Made by a program: the position numbers and the translations under genes
From: a virus
Strand: one strand, 5' to 3'
DNA: 41,288 nucleotides
IMG/VR virus record: IMGVR_UViG_3300032081_000176
Location: 1-41,288 of that record
In this document: positions 6,930 to 15,712 of the stretch, piece by piece
Numbering within the stretch: the first letter of the stretch is position 1
How the letters are laid out: each line of letters starts with the position of its first letter
The notes under the pieces: model-generated
What the model was told of the DNA's origin: nothing
The model's input: the letters and a program-made list of their open reading frames with translations, nothing else
Databases searched by the model: none

Positions 6930-7259
6930 ATGTCAATAGGCGGCGGAGGATCATTTTCAAGTGATCAAACAACATTACAAAAAGATACTGGTGCTATATC
7001 TCTTTTAAGAGCAGGTAGGGCTAGAGTTACTTCTATTCAAGGTAGAGGTGAAGCAGGTTCTGTTTTACTTTTACATGATAGTGCTACAACAGGTGGTGCA
7101 GGTGCAGGTAACTTAATGGCAACTTTTAAATATGATACTGAAGGTTTAGCAGTTTATGTTCCTGGTTCTGGAATCCTTTTTAAGGATGGAATTTGCGCAA
7201 CTTTAACACAAACTGGTGGAACTGACGGGAGCGTTACAGTAACTATTACAGGAGCGTAG
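6930..7259 (+). CDS. Small Gly-rich head/decoration protein
   Basis: A 109-residue beta-rich protein (SIGGGGSFSSDQTTLQKDTG, then VTSIQGRGEAGSVLLLHDS, GNLMATFKYDTEGL, a Gly-rich turn, and CATLTQTGGTDGSVTVTITGA). The ending VTVTITGA is a typical last strand of small phage decoration proteins. AAGGAG precedes the ATG and the next gene starts one base after the stop. A capsid-surface or head-tail role is inferred from composition and neighbours. Confidence 0.6.
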   Translation: MSIGGGGSFSSDQTTLQKDTGAISLLRAGRARVTSIQGRGEAGSVLLLHDSATTGGAGAGNLMATFKYDTEGLAVYVPGSGILFKDGICATLTQTGGTDGSVTVTITGA

Positions 7260-7260
7260 T

Positions 7261-8202
7261 ATGGCTAACACTACCTCTGGTTCTTATGTTTTTGATAAGA
7301 ACCTAGGCATTGACGAGATTATAGAAGATGCATACGAACGTATTGGTATGCAGGGTGTTTCTGGTTATCAGTTAAAAACTGCTAAAAGATCTTTAAACAT
7401 TTTATTTTCAGAATGGGGAAATAGAGGTTTACATTTTTGGGAAGTAAAAAATCAAAGTGTAACTCTTGTAAACGGTCAAGCTGTTTATACTTTTTTTAGA
7501 TCTCCTGCGGACGGTACTTCCGATGGTATCAGTACAACTCTTTCTGCTGGAATAAATGCTACAGCTACAACTGTCCCAGTTGCTTCTGTTACAGGAATGC
7601 CTACAGTAGGTGGAACTCTTACAATTGGAACTGAACAAATTTCATATACAGGAGTGTCTTCATTAAATCTTACAGGATGTACTAGAGGAATTAATGGTAG
7701 CGCTGCAGCAACCCACAATTCTGGAGATGCTGTTTTACAATTTCCTAATGGTATGACTGATATTCAAGAATTAAATTTTAGAAATTCTTCTACAAATGTT
7801 GATACACCCATGACTAAAATTAGTAGATCGCAGTATCAAGCATTTTCAAACAAAACAGATCTAGGTTTACCGACTCAGTATTGGGTCCAAAGATTTATAG
7901 ATAAAACTACAGTTACTTTGTATTTAACACCTGGAAGCACGCAGGCTGGAAATTTTATAAATTTTTATTATACAAAAAGAATTGATGATGTAGGAGCTTA
8001 TACAAATGCAACAGATATTCCTTACAGATTTATACCGTGTATGATTGCAGGATTAGCTTATTATTTATCAATTAAGTATGCTCCTCAAAGAGTACAATCA
8101 TTAAAAATGTTATACGAAGATGAGTTATTGAGAGCAGAAGATGAAGATGGTTCTTCTAATTCTACTTATATCTCACCTAAAATTTATTACCCAGGAGTCT
8201 AA
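7261..8202 (+). CDS. Head-to-tail adaptor / neck protein with inserted beta module
   Basis: A 313-residue protein. Residues 15-65 contain IDEIIEDAYERIG...SLNILFSEWGNRGLHFWEVKN, the helical opening seen in the P22 gp4 / T7 gp11 type of adaptor that joins portal to tail in short-tailed phages. Residues about 91-160 are a separate strand-rich module (GTLTIGTEQISYTG...TRGINGSAAATH) that recurs in the 8202 and 15713 genes. Residues 165-313 resume the adaptor (YWVQRFIDKTTVTLYLTP, then IPCMIAGLAYYLSIKYAP). Start and stop overlap or abut the neighbours. The family call is by pattern, so moderate. Confidence 0.65.
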   Translation: MANTTSGSYVFDKNLGIDEIIEDAYERIGMQGVSGYQLKTAKRSLNILFSEWGNRGLHFWEVKNQSVTLVNGQAVYTFFRSPADGTSDGISTTLSAGINATATTVPVASVTGMPTVGGTLTIGTEQISYTGVSSLNLTGCTRGINGSAAATHNSGDAVLQFPNGMTDIQELNFRNSSTNVDTPMTKISRSQYQAFSNKTDLGLPTQYWVQRFIDKTTVTLYLTPGSTQAGNFINFYYTKRIDDVGAYTNATDIPYRFIPCMIAGLAYYLSIKYAPQRVQSLKMLYEDELLRAEDEDGSSNSTYISPKIYYPGV

Positions 8203-9071
8203 TGAGTAGTTTCGCACAAGGTAAATTCGCTTTAGCAATTTCTGATAGATCAGGTATGGCTTTTCCATATAATGAAATGGTTAGAGAATGGAATGGTGCT
8301 TTTGTGCACATATCTGAATATGAACCGAAACAACCACAACTAGATCCTAAACCAACTAATGCAGACCCACAAGCTTTGGTTAGAGCAAGACCTGCAAGAA
8401 CAGAATTTCCAACAGAAGATTTTTTACCTAACAATCCTTTTGAACTTAGTTCTACTTATCTCGTTCCTACACAAACAGCACTTAGTGTTAATGCAGCTAA
8501 TAGTGGTTTAGTAAATGGAGATCACGTTAGATTTAGAAATATTAAAACTCCTTTACTTACTGATGACGGAACTGTTTATTATAAAGCAATAGAATTAGAA
8601 CTAGCCACAACTTTAACTAATGCAATAAATGCAACTGATACAACAATTACTTTAGATGATATGCCGAATGTTGTTACATTAGGTAGTACATGGCCTTCTT
8701 CAGGTTTTATGATGATTGAAAAAGTTAATAGTGTGACAGGTATGTTTGAAAACGAAGTAATTGAATATACTGGAGGAAACAGAACTGATAATATTTTTAA
8801 TGTGGTTTCAAGAGGCACTTCAGCTCCTTATAGAGGAGTTAGTCCTGAAAAAACAACAGCAGGTTCTCATCCAATAGGAGCTAAAGTATTTGGTTCTAGA
8901 CCTGTTACAATGGTACAAACTACTTCCGTTAATGACGCTAATACAACTGTTACAGAAGAAAATAGTTATTTAGTTCCAGCTCTTGCTATACCTTTGGATT
9001 TTGTAGCTGGCACATATTTAGCAGGTGGTGGTTTGCAGTGTACATACGGCCCAATAAATGATAGGGCTTAA
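8202..9071 (+). CDS. Conserved marine-phage virion protein
   Basis: A 289-residue protein opening SSFAQGKFALAISDRSGMAF, then MVREWNGAFVHISEYEPK and a Pro-rich linker, a highly recognisable opening in marine podophages and myophages that has no settled function. Residues about 134-230 look like a diverged copy of the beta module found in the 7261 gene (ATTLTNAINATDTTITLDD ... EVIEYTGGNRT ... SRGTSAPYRG). It starts on the previous stop and ends two bases from the next gene. Likely part of the neck or tail. The position suggests a structural role. Confidence 0.6.
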   Translation: MSSFAQGKFALAISDRSGMAFPYNEMVREWNGAFVHISEYEPKQPQLDPKPTNADPQALVRARPARTEFPTEDFLPNNPFELSSTYLVPTQTALSVNAANSGLVNGDHVRFRNIKTPLLTDDGTVYYKAIELELATTLTNAINATDTTITLDDMPNVVTLGSTWPSSGFMMIEKVNSVTGMFENEVIEYTGGNRTDNIFNVVSRGTSAPYRGVSPEKTTAGSHPIGAKVFGSRPVTMVQTTSVNDANTTVTEENSYLVPALAIPLDFVAGTYLAGGGLQCTYGPINDRA

Positions 9072-9073
9072 TT

Positions 9074-9838
9074 ATGGCTGGAATTTCTAAATATACATAC
9101 ACAACATTAAAACAAGCTATTTTAGATTACACTGAAGTAGAGGACACTGTTTTTACAACCACTATTTTAGATGGTATTATTATGTCTGCGGAGTTTAGAA
9201 TTAATCAAGATCTTCCTACGGATTCTGATAGGTTTGTTCAAGAGGGTACTCTAGCTGCAAACGATAATACAATTAATGCTCCCGCTGGAACTTTGTTTGT
9301 TAGAGGAGTTGAGGTATTTAATTCTACAGCTAACACGGAAGGTAACGGAAGTTGGTTAGAGAAAAAAGATCAAAGTTATTTATCTGAACTTACTGATAGA
9401 AAATTTGGACCTTCTGGTGAGATACAAGCACCCACCGATACTACTAATTCTGTTACAGGTTTTCCTAAATACTACGCTATGTTTGGTGGCGCTACTAATA
9501 CTACAGATACTACTTCTGGAGGTATTTATCTTGCACCAACACCTGATGCTAACTACAAATTTAGAATATATTACAACAAAATGCCTACTGGTTTAGGTTC
9601 TGGAGCCACTGGTAGTGCAGAAACATATTTAAGTACATATTTTCCACAAGGACTACTATACGCTTGTTTAGTAGAAGCTTTTGCTTTTTTAAAAGGTCCA
9701 ATGGAGATGTTGACACTATATGAAAATAAGTATAAAAGTTCTATACAACAGTTTGCAGGGATGCAACTTGGAAGACGAAGAAGAGACGATTACACTGACG
9801 GAACTGTTAGAATACCTGTCAAATCACCGTCTCCATAA
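9074..9838 (+). CDS. Phage adaptor / tail-tube-like protein
   Basis: A 254-residue protein. The N-terminal helix (LKQAILDYTEVED), AEFRINQDLPTDSDRF and LFVRGVEVF are followed by a Gly/Thr linker, then FRIYYNKMP, a PQGLLYACLVEAFAFLKGP helix and a MLTLYENKYKSSIQQF helix. This matches adaptor proteins in which helices that pack on the portal flank a beta-rich middle (SU10-type adaptors, T7 gp11-like). The final residues are basic and Pro-rich. With the 7261 gene it gives two adaptor-like proteins, as expected for the neck of a short tail. Family by pattern only. Confidence 0.6.
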   Translation: MAGISKYTYTTLKQAILDYTEVEDTVFTTTILDGIIMSAEFRINQDLPTDSDRFVQEGTLAANDNTINAPAGTLFVRGVEVFNSTANTEGNGSWLEKKDQSYLSELTDRKFGPSGEIQAPTDTTNSVTGFPKYYAMFGGATNTTDTTSGGIYLAPTPDANYKFRIYYNKMPTGLGSGATGSAETYLSTYFPQGLLYACLVEAFAFLKGPMEMLTLYENKYKSSIQQFAGMQLGRRRRDDYTDGTVRIPVKSPSP

Positions 9839-9855
9839 ATTAAGGAGAAAAAATT

Positions 9856-10296
9856 ATGGCAATATCATCGGCAATATGTAATAGTTTCAAAGTAGAAATT
9901 TTAAAAGCGGTTCATAACTTTACTGCATCATCTGGAAATACTTTTAATATAGCTCTATATACTAGTTCAGCATCTTTAGGTGCAGGTACAACAGCATATA
10001 GTTCATCAAACGAGATTGCAAACACTTCGGGTTCAGCTTATTCTGCAAAAGGAAAAGCTCTTACAAGTGTAACTCCAGTTTTAGATAGTAGCACAGCAGT
10101 TTGTGATTTTTCTGACATATCTTGGACATCAGCTTCATTTACAGCTAACGGATGTTTAATTTTTAATGATTCAGCTTCTGGTGATCCTGCAGTTTGTGCA
10201 GTAGCGTTTGGATCAGATAAAACAGTTTCTAATGGAACTTTCACAGTTCAATTTCCAGCAGCAGACGCAAGTAACGCTATAGTTCGAATAGCATAG
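9856..10296 (+). CDS. Small beta-rich virion protein
   Basis: A 146-residue protein starting AISSAICNSFKVEILKAVHNF, a helical opening common in marine phages, then strands (TFNIALYTSSASL, AVCDFSDISWTSASFTANGCLIFND, TFTVQFPAADASNAIVRIA). The opening with ALYTSSA and a closing run of strands is frequent in phages next to tail fibres. Four Cys are present. AAGGAG precedes the ATG. A tail or fibre-associated role is inferred from position. Confidence 0.6.
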   Translation: MAISSAICNSFKVEILKAVHNFTASSGNTFNIALYTSSASLGAGTTAYSSSNEIANTSGSAYSAKGKALTSVTPVLDSSTAVCDFSDISWTSASFTANGCLIFNDSASGDPAVCAVAFGSDKTVSNGTFTVQFPAADASNAIVRIA

Positions 10297-10308
10297 GGGT
10301 AAATCCTT

Positions 10309-11187
10309 ATGGCTAATACTTGGAACCAATCCGGTACTACCTGGGGTCAAAACTTATGGGGTGAGCAAGCAGACCTTACTCTAACCCTTACAGCACCATC
10401 AGCACTAACATCTTCAGTCGGAGCAATATCTCCAACAGAAATGTCCATTGGTTTAACAGGCCAGTCAGCGACATCTAGTGTAGGTTCAGTTGTAGTTGAA
10501 AGAGCTTTTGTTTTAACAGCGCCATCCGCAGCAACTTCTTCTGTAGGTTCTTTGACAGTTACCGATATGTCTATCGGTTTAACAGGACAATCAGCAACAT
10601 CTAGTGTTGGATCAGTTGTAGTTGAAAGAGCTTTTGTTTTAACAGCGCCAAATGCTGCAACAACAGGCGTTGGTGATCTTACAATTAATAATTCTGAAAT
10701 ACAGATACCACAAGGTTCTCAAGCAGACGTTTCAGTAGGTTCTATATCTCCCGCTGATGTAATGGGATTAACAGGAGTATCATCAACAGCAAGTGTTGGC
10801 TCAATATCTCCCGCTGATGTAATGGGATTAACGGGAGTATCGTCGACAGCAAGTGTTGGTGAATTAAATCCTGCAGATGTAATGGGTGTAGTAGGGGTTT
10901 CAGCAACATCTAGTGTCGGTTCTGTGGTTACAGAAGTAGCTTATCCATTAACAGCACCTAGTGCTTTAACTTCTTCAACAGGCTCAATAAATCCTGCAGA
11001 TGTAATGGGATTAACAGGAATTCAAGCAGATATTTCTGTTGGAAATGTGTCACCTTTATCGTATCAAGATGTTGATATTGAAGGCAATACAAGTTATAGT
11101 GCAGTCAATAAAACAGATAGCGCAAGTTATTCTGAGGTTGACGTAACAGGAAATACGTCTTATACAGATGTAACTCACGCAGCTTAG
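10309..11187 (+). CDS. Repeat-rich virion protein (LTG-SSVGS repeats)
   Basis: A 292-residue protein of about a dozen imperfect repeats of about 20-22 residues with the core LTxxSAxTSSVGS followed by a variable strand (for example ISPADVMG or VVVERAFV). The N-terminus (NTWNQSGTTWGQNLWGEQ) is Trp-rich, and the last 45 residues switch to a Tyr/Asp/Val pattern (GNTSYTDV) with three short repeats. It reads as an elongated beta structure, perhaps a fibre shaft or adhesin. Codons are repetitive but the frame is unbroken. Location between adaptors and the large fibre fits a tail appendage. No domain was recognised. Confidence 0.6.
   Translation: MANTWNQSGTTWGQNLWGEQADLTLTLTAPSALTSSVGAISPTEMSIGLTGQSATSSVGSVVVERAFVLTAPSAATSSVGSLTVTDMSIGLTGQSATSSVGSVVVERAFVLTAPNAATTGVGDLTINNSEIQIPQGSQADVSVGSISPADVMGLTGVSSTASVGSISPADVMGLTGVSSTASVGELNPADVMGVVGVSATSSVGSVVTEVAYPLTAPSALTSSTGSINPADVMGLTGIQADISVGNVSPLSYQDVDIEGNTSYSAVNKTDSASYSEVDVTGNTSYTDVTHAA
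10741..10860 (+). repeat. 60-bp tandem duplication in the repeat protein gene
   Basis: Positions 10741-10800 and 10801-10860 are two adjacent copies of 60 bases with five differences (55 of 60 identical). Both encode the peptide SISPADVMGLTGVSSTASVG, so all differences are synonymous. Neighbouring repeats are more diverged, so this copy looks recent. Confidence 0.85.
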
Positions 11188-11199
11188 GAGAAAAAATTT

Positions 11200-14100
11200 A
11201 TGGCATCAACTTATACACCTCTTGGCGTAGAACTAATGGCTACCGGCGAAAACGCTGGGACTTGGGGTACAAAGACTAATACAAACTTACAAATATTTGA
11301 ACAAATTTCTGGTGGTTACTTAGAAGTAGCTATTGGAGGCGGTGCAGGAACTACGACTCTTACAGAAAGTGATGGTGCTACAGGTTCAGCAGTTGCTACA
11401 AGAATTTTAAAATTTACAGGAACAATTACTGGTAACAGAATTGTAACTATGCCGGTTGGCGTAGAAAATTTTTACATAATTAATAACAATACTTCCGGTG
11501 CTTACACAGTACAATTAAAAGCGGCTTCCGGTTCAGGGGCCACGGTTACTTGGGCAACTGATGATAAAGGTTGGAAGTTTGTTTACTTTGATGGCGTTGC
11601 AACTAACACAGGTGTTTTTGCTATTGGTCAAGATTTAAGTGATTTAGTTGTTAACGATCTAACTGTTAACGGCGAACTTCAAGCATTAGGCACAATCAAA
11701 CTAGATGGTAATTATCCTACAGGAACAGATAACGTAGCATTAGGTGACCAAGCATTATCAAGTGGAAGTTTATCTGGTGCTAGCAATACAGCTGTAGGTT
11801 CTCTATCTTTGCTTTCAAATACATCAGGTGCAGATAACACAGCAATGGGTTTATGCTCATTAAGATTAAATACTACAGGTGGTCAAAATACTGCTATCGG
11901 TAGAAAAGCCATGAGTAATAATATTTCAGGTGCTAATAATACTGCTATTGGTAGACAGGCAATGGTTGCAAATACTACAGCATCAAACAATACAGCAGTC
12001 GGAGCACAAGCTTTAGAGAATAACACAACAGGAACTAAAAATACAGCAGTTGGTATGAGTTCTTTAACAGCGAACACAGAGGGTTCTCAAAATGTATCCT
12101 TAGGTTCTTGTTCTATGCTTGCTAACACAACAGGTTCAAACAATACAGCAATTGGTCATATAGCTTTGTGTGCTAACACAACAGGTACTTGTAACGTTGC
12201 TATAGGTAGAGATTCTTTAGATAGTAATACGACAGGTTCATCTAATATTGGTATTGGTACAGATGCTTTACAAGGTAATACAACAGCTAGTAATAACATA
12301 GCAATTGGAGATGATTCTCAAAAAACTACTAGTACAGGTTGTTGTAATGTATCTATAGGTACTGCTTCTTTGTGTACAAACTCAACAGGAGATAATAATA
12401 CGGCTGTTGGTCCATTAGCTTTATCGGCTAATACAACAGCAGATAACAATACAGCAGTTGGTACTTCAGCTTTAGCAGCTAACACAACAGGTGCATGTAA
12501 TACAGCAGTAGGAAAACAAGCATTATCAAGCAACACCACAGCATCACAAAACACAGCAATAGGTTTTTGTTCAGGGTTCAGCACTACGACAGGTAATTGT
12601 AATACCTCTGTTGGAAGTCAAACTTTAAGAGATAATACAACAGGTTATTGTAATTCTGCATTTGGTTGTGGCTCTATGGCAAATAATGAAACAGGTCATT
12701 GCAATACAGGTTTAGGCATTAGAACGTTAGTAACAAATACAACAGGTTGTTGCAATACAGCTGTTGGAACTGATGCTCTATTGTTAAACACAACAGGTAA
12801 TAATAATACAGCAGTGGGATTAAGTGCTTTAACAACCAACACAACAGCAAGTAACAATGTAGCAGTTGGTTTTAATTCTTTACGTGCTAACACAACAGGT
12901 GCTTCTAGTGTAGCAGTTGGTAATAATGCTTTATTTGCTAACACAACAGCAAATAACAATGTAGCAATAGGTATGTGTGCTATGCATGCAACTACAACAG
13001 GAGCAAACAACACAGCAGTAGGATTTTCAGCACTTGATACTAATACAACAGGTTGTGAAAATGTTGCAGTTGGTAGAGATACTATGTTTACAAGTACAAC
13101 AGGTTGTCGAAGTGTAGCAGTAGGTTACAGAGCATTAAAAGCTAACACAACAGCAGATAATAACGTAGCAGTAGGTTATCAATCTTTATGTGCTAATACG
13201 ACAGGAGAAGTTAATACAGCTGTTGGTTCTTGTTCTATGAAAACAAACACCACAGGTTTTGGAAACACAGCTCTTGGTAAAAATTCATTATACACAAACA
13301 ATGGTAATAATAACACTGCTGTTGGACATGAGGCATTGGAACTAAATACTTCAGGTGATGGAAATGTAGCAGTAGGGAGACAAGCATTAGAAGCTAACAC
13401 AACAGCAGACAATAATACAGGAGTAGGTTCTTTTGCTTTATGTAAAAACACAGAAGGTTTTTCTAATACTGCAGTTGGTCATTGTGCTATATTTACTAAT
13501 ACTACTGGAGATAAAAATACTGGAGTAGGTGTTGGTGCATTATTAGTTTCTACCACAGCATCTAGCAACACAGCAGTTGGTTACCTTTCTTTAGCAGCTA
13601 ACACAACAGCTATTGATAATACAGCAGTTGGATCTAGTGCTGTAACAAGTAACACAACAGGTGGTAGAAATGTAGGAGTAGGTACGTTTGCTCTATATAC
13701 AAATACAACAGGTTGTTGCATTGTAGCTGTTGGAAGACAAGCATTATATTACAGCACAACAGCATCTAGCAACACAGCAGTTGGTAATAATGCTTTATTT
13801 ACTAATACAACAGGAACACAAAACGTAGCAGTAGGAAGTGGTGCTTTAGATGTTACTACAACAGGTAGTGAAAATGTTGCAGTAGGTCACTCAGCTTTAG
13901 GTGCAAACACAACAGGTTATAATAATAGTGCAGTAGGTAGATGTAGTTTAGCAAGTAGCTCAACAGGATTTGGTAATTCAGCATTAGGTTTAAATGCTGG
14001 ATTTGATGTAACAACAGGAGATAATAATGTTTTATTAGGACATAATGCTGGTCGTTCATCTTCTCCTTTTCAAGTAACATCTGAAGATGGTAGAATGGTT

Positions 14101-14472
14101 TTAGGAAATAATACTATTACTAATGCTTATATTAAAGTTGCACTTACAGTTACTTCTGACCAAAGAGATAAAACTAATTTTGGTATAGTTCCACATGGGT
14201 TAGATTTTGTTAATAAATTAGAACCTGTTTCATTTCAATTTAAAAAATCAAGAGAAGATGACACTCCTATTGGTTTTAAAAAATATGGATTTAAAGCACA
14301 GGATATTCTTGAACTTGAGGGTGATAATAATGTTATTATTGATAATGAAAAACCAGAACTATTAAAAATGACTAATTCTCATTTAATCCCAGTATTAGTC
14401 AATGCAATAAAAGAATTATCAGAAACAAATAAAGACTTGAAATCTAGAATAAAAGAGTTAGAAGATAAGTAA
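11200..14472 (+). CDS. Tail fibre with 17-residue repeats and S74 chaperone domain
   Basis: A 1090-residue protein. Residues 1-176 are an attachment region beginning ASTYTPLGVELMATGENAGTWGTKTN, a common opening in marine-phage fibres. Residues about 177-951 are about 45 copies of a 17-residue unit with consensus NNTAVGxxALxxNTTGx, expected to stack as a trimeric beta-roll or helix as in YadA-type heads. Residues about 980-1090 are an S74 intramolecular chaperone (SDQRDK at 986-991, the usual SDxRxK, then a helical ending); in this family the domain drives trimer folding and cuts itself off just before the Ser. AGGAGA precedes the ATG. The fibre most likely binds the host receptor. Confidence 0.85.
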   Translation: MASTYTPLGVELMATGENAGTWGTKTNTNLQIFEQISGGYLEVAIGGGAGTTTLTESDGATGSAVATRILKFTGTITGNRIVTMPVGVENFYIINNNTSGAYTVQLKAASGSGATVTWATDDKGWKFVYFDGVATNTGVFAIGQDLSDLVVNDLTVNGELQALGTIKLDGNYPTGTDNVALGDQALSSGSLSGASNTAVGSLSLLSNTSGADNTAMGLCSLRLNTTGGQNTAIGRKAMSNNISGANNTAIGRQAMVANTTASNNTAVGAQALENNTTGTKNTAVGMSSLTANTEGSQNVSLGSCSMLANTTGSNNTAIGHIALCANTTGTCNVAIGRDSLDSNTTGSSNIGIGTDALQGNTTASNNIAIGDDSQKTTSTGCCNVSIGTASLCTNSTGDNNTAVGPLALSANTTADNNTAVGTSALAANTTGACNTAVGKQALSSNTTASQNTAIGFCSGFSTTTGNCNTSVGSQTLRDNTTGYCNSAFGCGSMANNETGHCNTGLGIRTLVTNTTGCCNTAVGTDALLLNTTGNNNTAVGLSALTTNTTASNNVAVGFNSLRANTTGASSVAVGNNALFANTTANNNVAIGMCAMHATTTGANNTAVGFSALDTNTTGCENVAVGRDTMFTSTTGCRSVAVGYRALKANTTADNNVAVGYQSLCANTTGEVNTAVGSCSMKTNTTGFGNTALGKNSLYTNNGNNNTAVGHEALELNTSGDGNVAVGRQALEANTTADNNTGVGSFALCKNTEGFSNTAVGHCAIFTNTTGDKNTGVGVGALLVSTTASSNTAVGYLSLAANTTAIDNTAVGSSAVTSNTTGGRNVGVGTFALYTNTTGCCIVAVGRQALYYSTTASSNTAVGNNALFTNTTGTQNVAVGSGALDVTTTGSENVAVGHSALGANTTGYNNSAVGRCSLASSSTGFGNSALGLNAGFDVTTGDNNVLLGHNAGRSSSPFQVTSEDGRMVLGNNTITNAYIKVALTVTSDQRDKTNFGIVPHGLDFVNKLEPVSFQFKKSREDDTPIGFKKYGFKAQDILELEGDNNVIIDNEKPELLKMTNSHLIPVLVNAIKELSETNKDLKSRIKELEDK
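11728..14052 (+). repeat. 51-bp coding repeat array in the fibre gene
   Basis: About 45 units of 51 bases encode the 17-residue repeat. All stay in register except for a first unit of 18 residues and one irregular unit near 13300. DNA identity between units is low, while the AVG, NTT and TG positions are retained, so selection is at the protein level. The same periodicity produces long open frames on the opposite strand. Confidence 0.9.
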
Positions 14473-14492
14473 TAACAAACGAAAGGAATATA

Positions 14493-15374
14493 ATGCTTAA
14501 TACGTACGTCGTAGAAGGTGGTGTTGGTAAATGTACAGCATTTACTGCTTTACTACCTAAATTAAAAAAGAAATCAGAGGTGCAAATTTATACACCTTAC
14601 ATAGATTGTTTCGCTGGTAATCCAGATGTAAAACTAGCACTAGAGCAAACTATACCGTTACAAGATCCAAGGATCATGGCATCTGATAATATATTTTATT
14701 GCGAGCCATACAAATCAAATTTTCAATTTGGTAAACAACATATTATTGAAAGTTATTGTGAACACCACGGTGTAGATTTTAATAGATCTATGACCGGTAA
14801 ATTATATACCGACAACCACAAAGTTGCTGTTACTAAATGGTTAGCTGATAATGAAATTGGTAAATATATAATGATCCAGTTCTCAGGTGGTCAACCTAAA
14901 TGGAATTATGGAGACAATGTTCAGTACACGAATATTAATCCAAATAGAAACTATCAACCTTATCTTGCACAACAAGTAGTTAATATGTTACAAGAAGAAT
15001 ATCCTGATACAACTATTATTAACTGTGTTTTACCTAATGAACCGCATTATCAAGGTACAATTAGATGTGATTTACACTGGGCCCAGATTCATGAAATGTT
15101 AAAAGGTGCTGAAGGGTTCGTTAGTATAGATAGTTGTCTACAACACTTTTCACCATCAGCTAAAGCTTATGGAGTAGTTATTTGGGGTAGTACACGTTGG
15201 ACACAATTTGGTTATTCTCACAATAAAAACCTACATTTTCATATGAAAGATGAGTGGGATGAGTCTAAATTTAATGATAGTGACCCAAGGAATAATATGG
15301 TAGAACCTCAAATAATTATTGATAATTTTAAAAAACTTGATAAAACTAAAACTGTTGCTTGCGCAACAATATAA
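14493..15374 (+). CDS. GT9-like (heptosyltransferase-type) glycosyltransferase
   Basis: A 293-residue protein. The N-terminus (TYVVEGGVGKCTAFTALLPKL) resembles the first Rossmann half of GT-B enzymes with a Gly-rich loop. Residues about 205-255 (GAEGFVSIDSCLQHFSPSAKAYG followed by VVIWGSTRWTQFGY) match the donor-binding part of GT9 family enzymes, where xxxDSxxxHxAxAxGxP is usual. It would add a sugar from a nucleotide donor. Placement just after the fibre gene suggests fibre or host-surface glycan modification, but this is inference. AAAGGA precedes the ATG. The fold is fairly clear; the substrate is not. Confidence 0.7.
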   Translation: MLNTYVVEGGVGKCTAFTALLPKLKKKSEVQIYTPYIDCFAGNPDVKLALEQTIPLQDPRIMASDNIFYCEPYKSNFQFGKQHIIESYCEHHGVDFNRSMTGKLYTDNHKVAVTKWLADNEIGKYIMIQFSGGQPKWNYGDNVQYTNINPNRNYQPYLAQQVVNMLQEEYPDTTIINCVLPNEPHYQGTIRCDLHWAQIHEMLKGAEGFVSIDSCLQHFSPSAKAYGVVIWGSTRWTQFGYSHNKNLHFHMKDEWDESKFNDSDPRNNMVEPQIIIDNFKKLDKTKTVACATI

Positions 15375-15386
15375 GGAGAAAATATT

Positions 15387-15641
15387 ATGAGCGAAGAAGT
15401 TATTAAAACAGCAGAAGAAATTGCACAAGATTACACAGCTATGGGTCATTCTGTAGATCTAATCAATGGTATCATTGATGGATCTAAAATGAGTGATGAA
15501 GAAGCAGCTGATAGACAAAGTGCAGTTGACAGAAATGTTGAACATTTAGAACTTATGGTTGCTAAAGATTACTGGACTACAGAAGATATGGCTGCAGTTA
15601 ATGCGGCTATCGCTGCTGGTAAAGCTCACACAGCATCGTAG
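15387..15641 (+). CDS. Small acidic helical protein (84 aa)
   Basis: An 84-residue acidic, helical protein (EEVIKTAEEIAQDYTAMGHSVDLINGIIDG..., then DRNVEHLELMVAKDYWTTEDMAAVNAAIAAG). It follows the glycosyltransferase by 12 bases with AAGGAG ahead of its ATG. I know this type from marine phages at the same place (after fibre-associated genes), with no known function. A small chaperone or assembly factor for the fibre would fit but is unproven. Confidence 0.6.
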   Translation: MSEEVIKTAEEIAQDYTAMGHSVDLINGIIDGSKMSDEEAADRQSAVDRNVEHLELMVAKDYWTTEDMAAVNAAIAAGKAHTAS

Positions 15642-15666
15642 TTTAATTTTCTACCTATAACATATG

Positions 15667-15695
15667 TTGATATAACTAGGGTTCTAGTATATTTT
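15667..15695 (+). promoter_or_regulatory. Candidate promoter with CTAG dyad before the nozzle-like gene
   Basis: TTGATA (15667-15672), 17 bases, TATTTT (15690-15695); an alternative -10 is TATATT at 15688. The spacer contains the perfect dyad ACTAG-GGTT-CTAGT (15675-15688), and AACTAGG recurs just downstream (about 15697), so a DNA-binding protein could act here. This is a 71-base gap with no gene. Confidence 0.35.
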
Positions 15696-15712
15696 AAACT
15701 AGGAATTAATTT

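Noticed and set aside
9710-9736. TTGACA, 15 bases, TATAAA inside the adaptor gene
   Set aside because: The spacer is two bases short of the shared pattern and it lies inside a coding region with no nearby transcription unit start.
11883-14080. Several long open frames on the opposite strand of the fibre gene, with repeated PTAVL and PVVL words
   Set aside because: They mirror the 51-base period of the fibre repeats, have no ribosome sites and lie opposite an intact gene.
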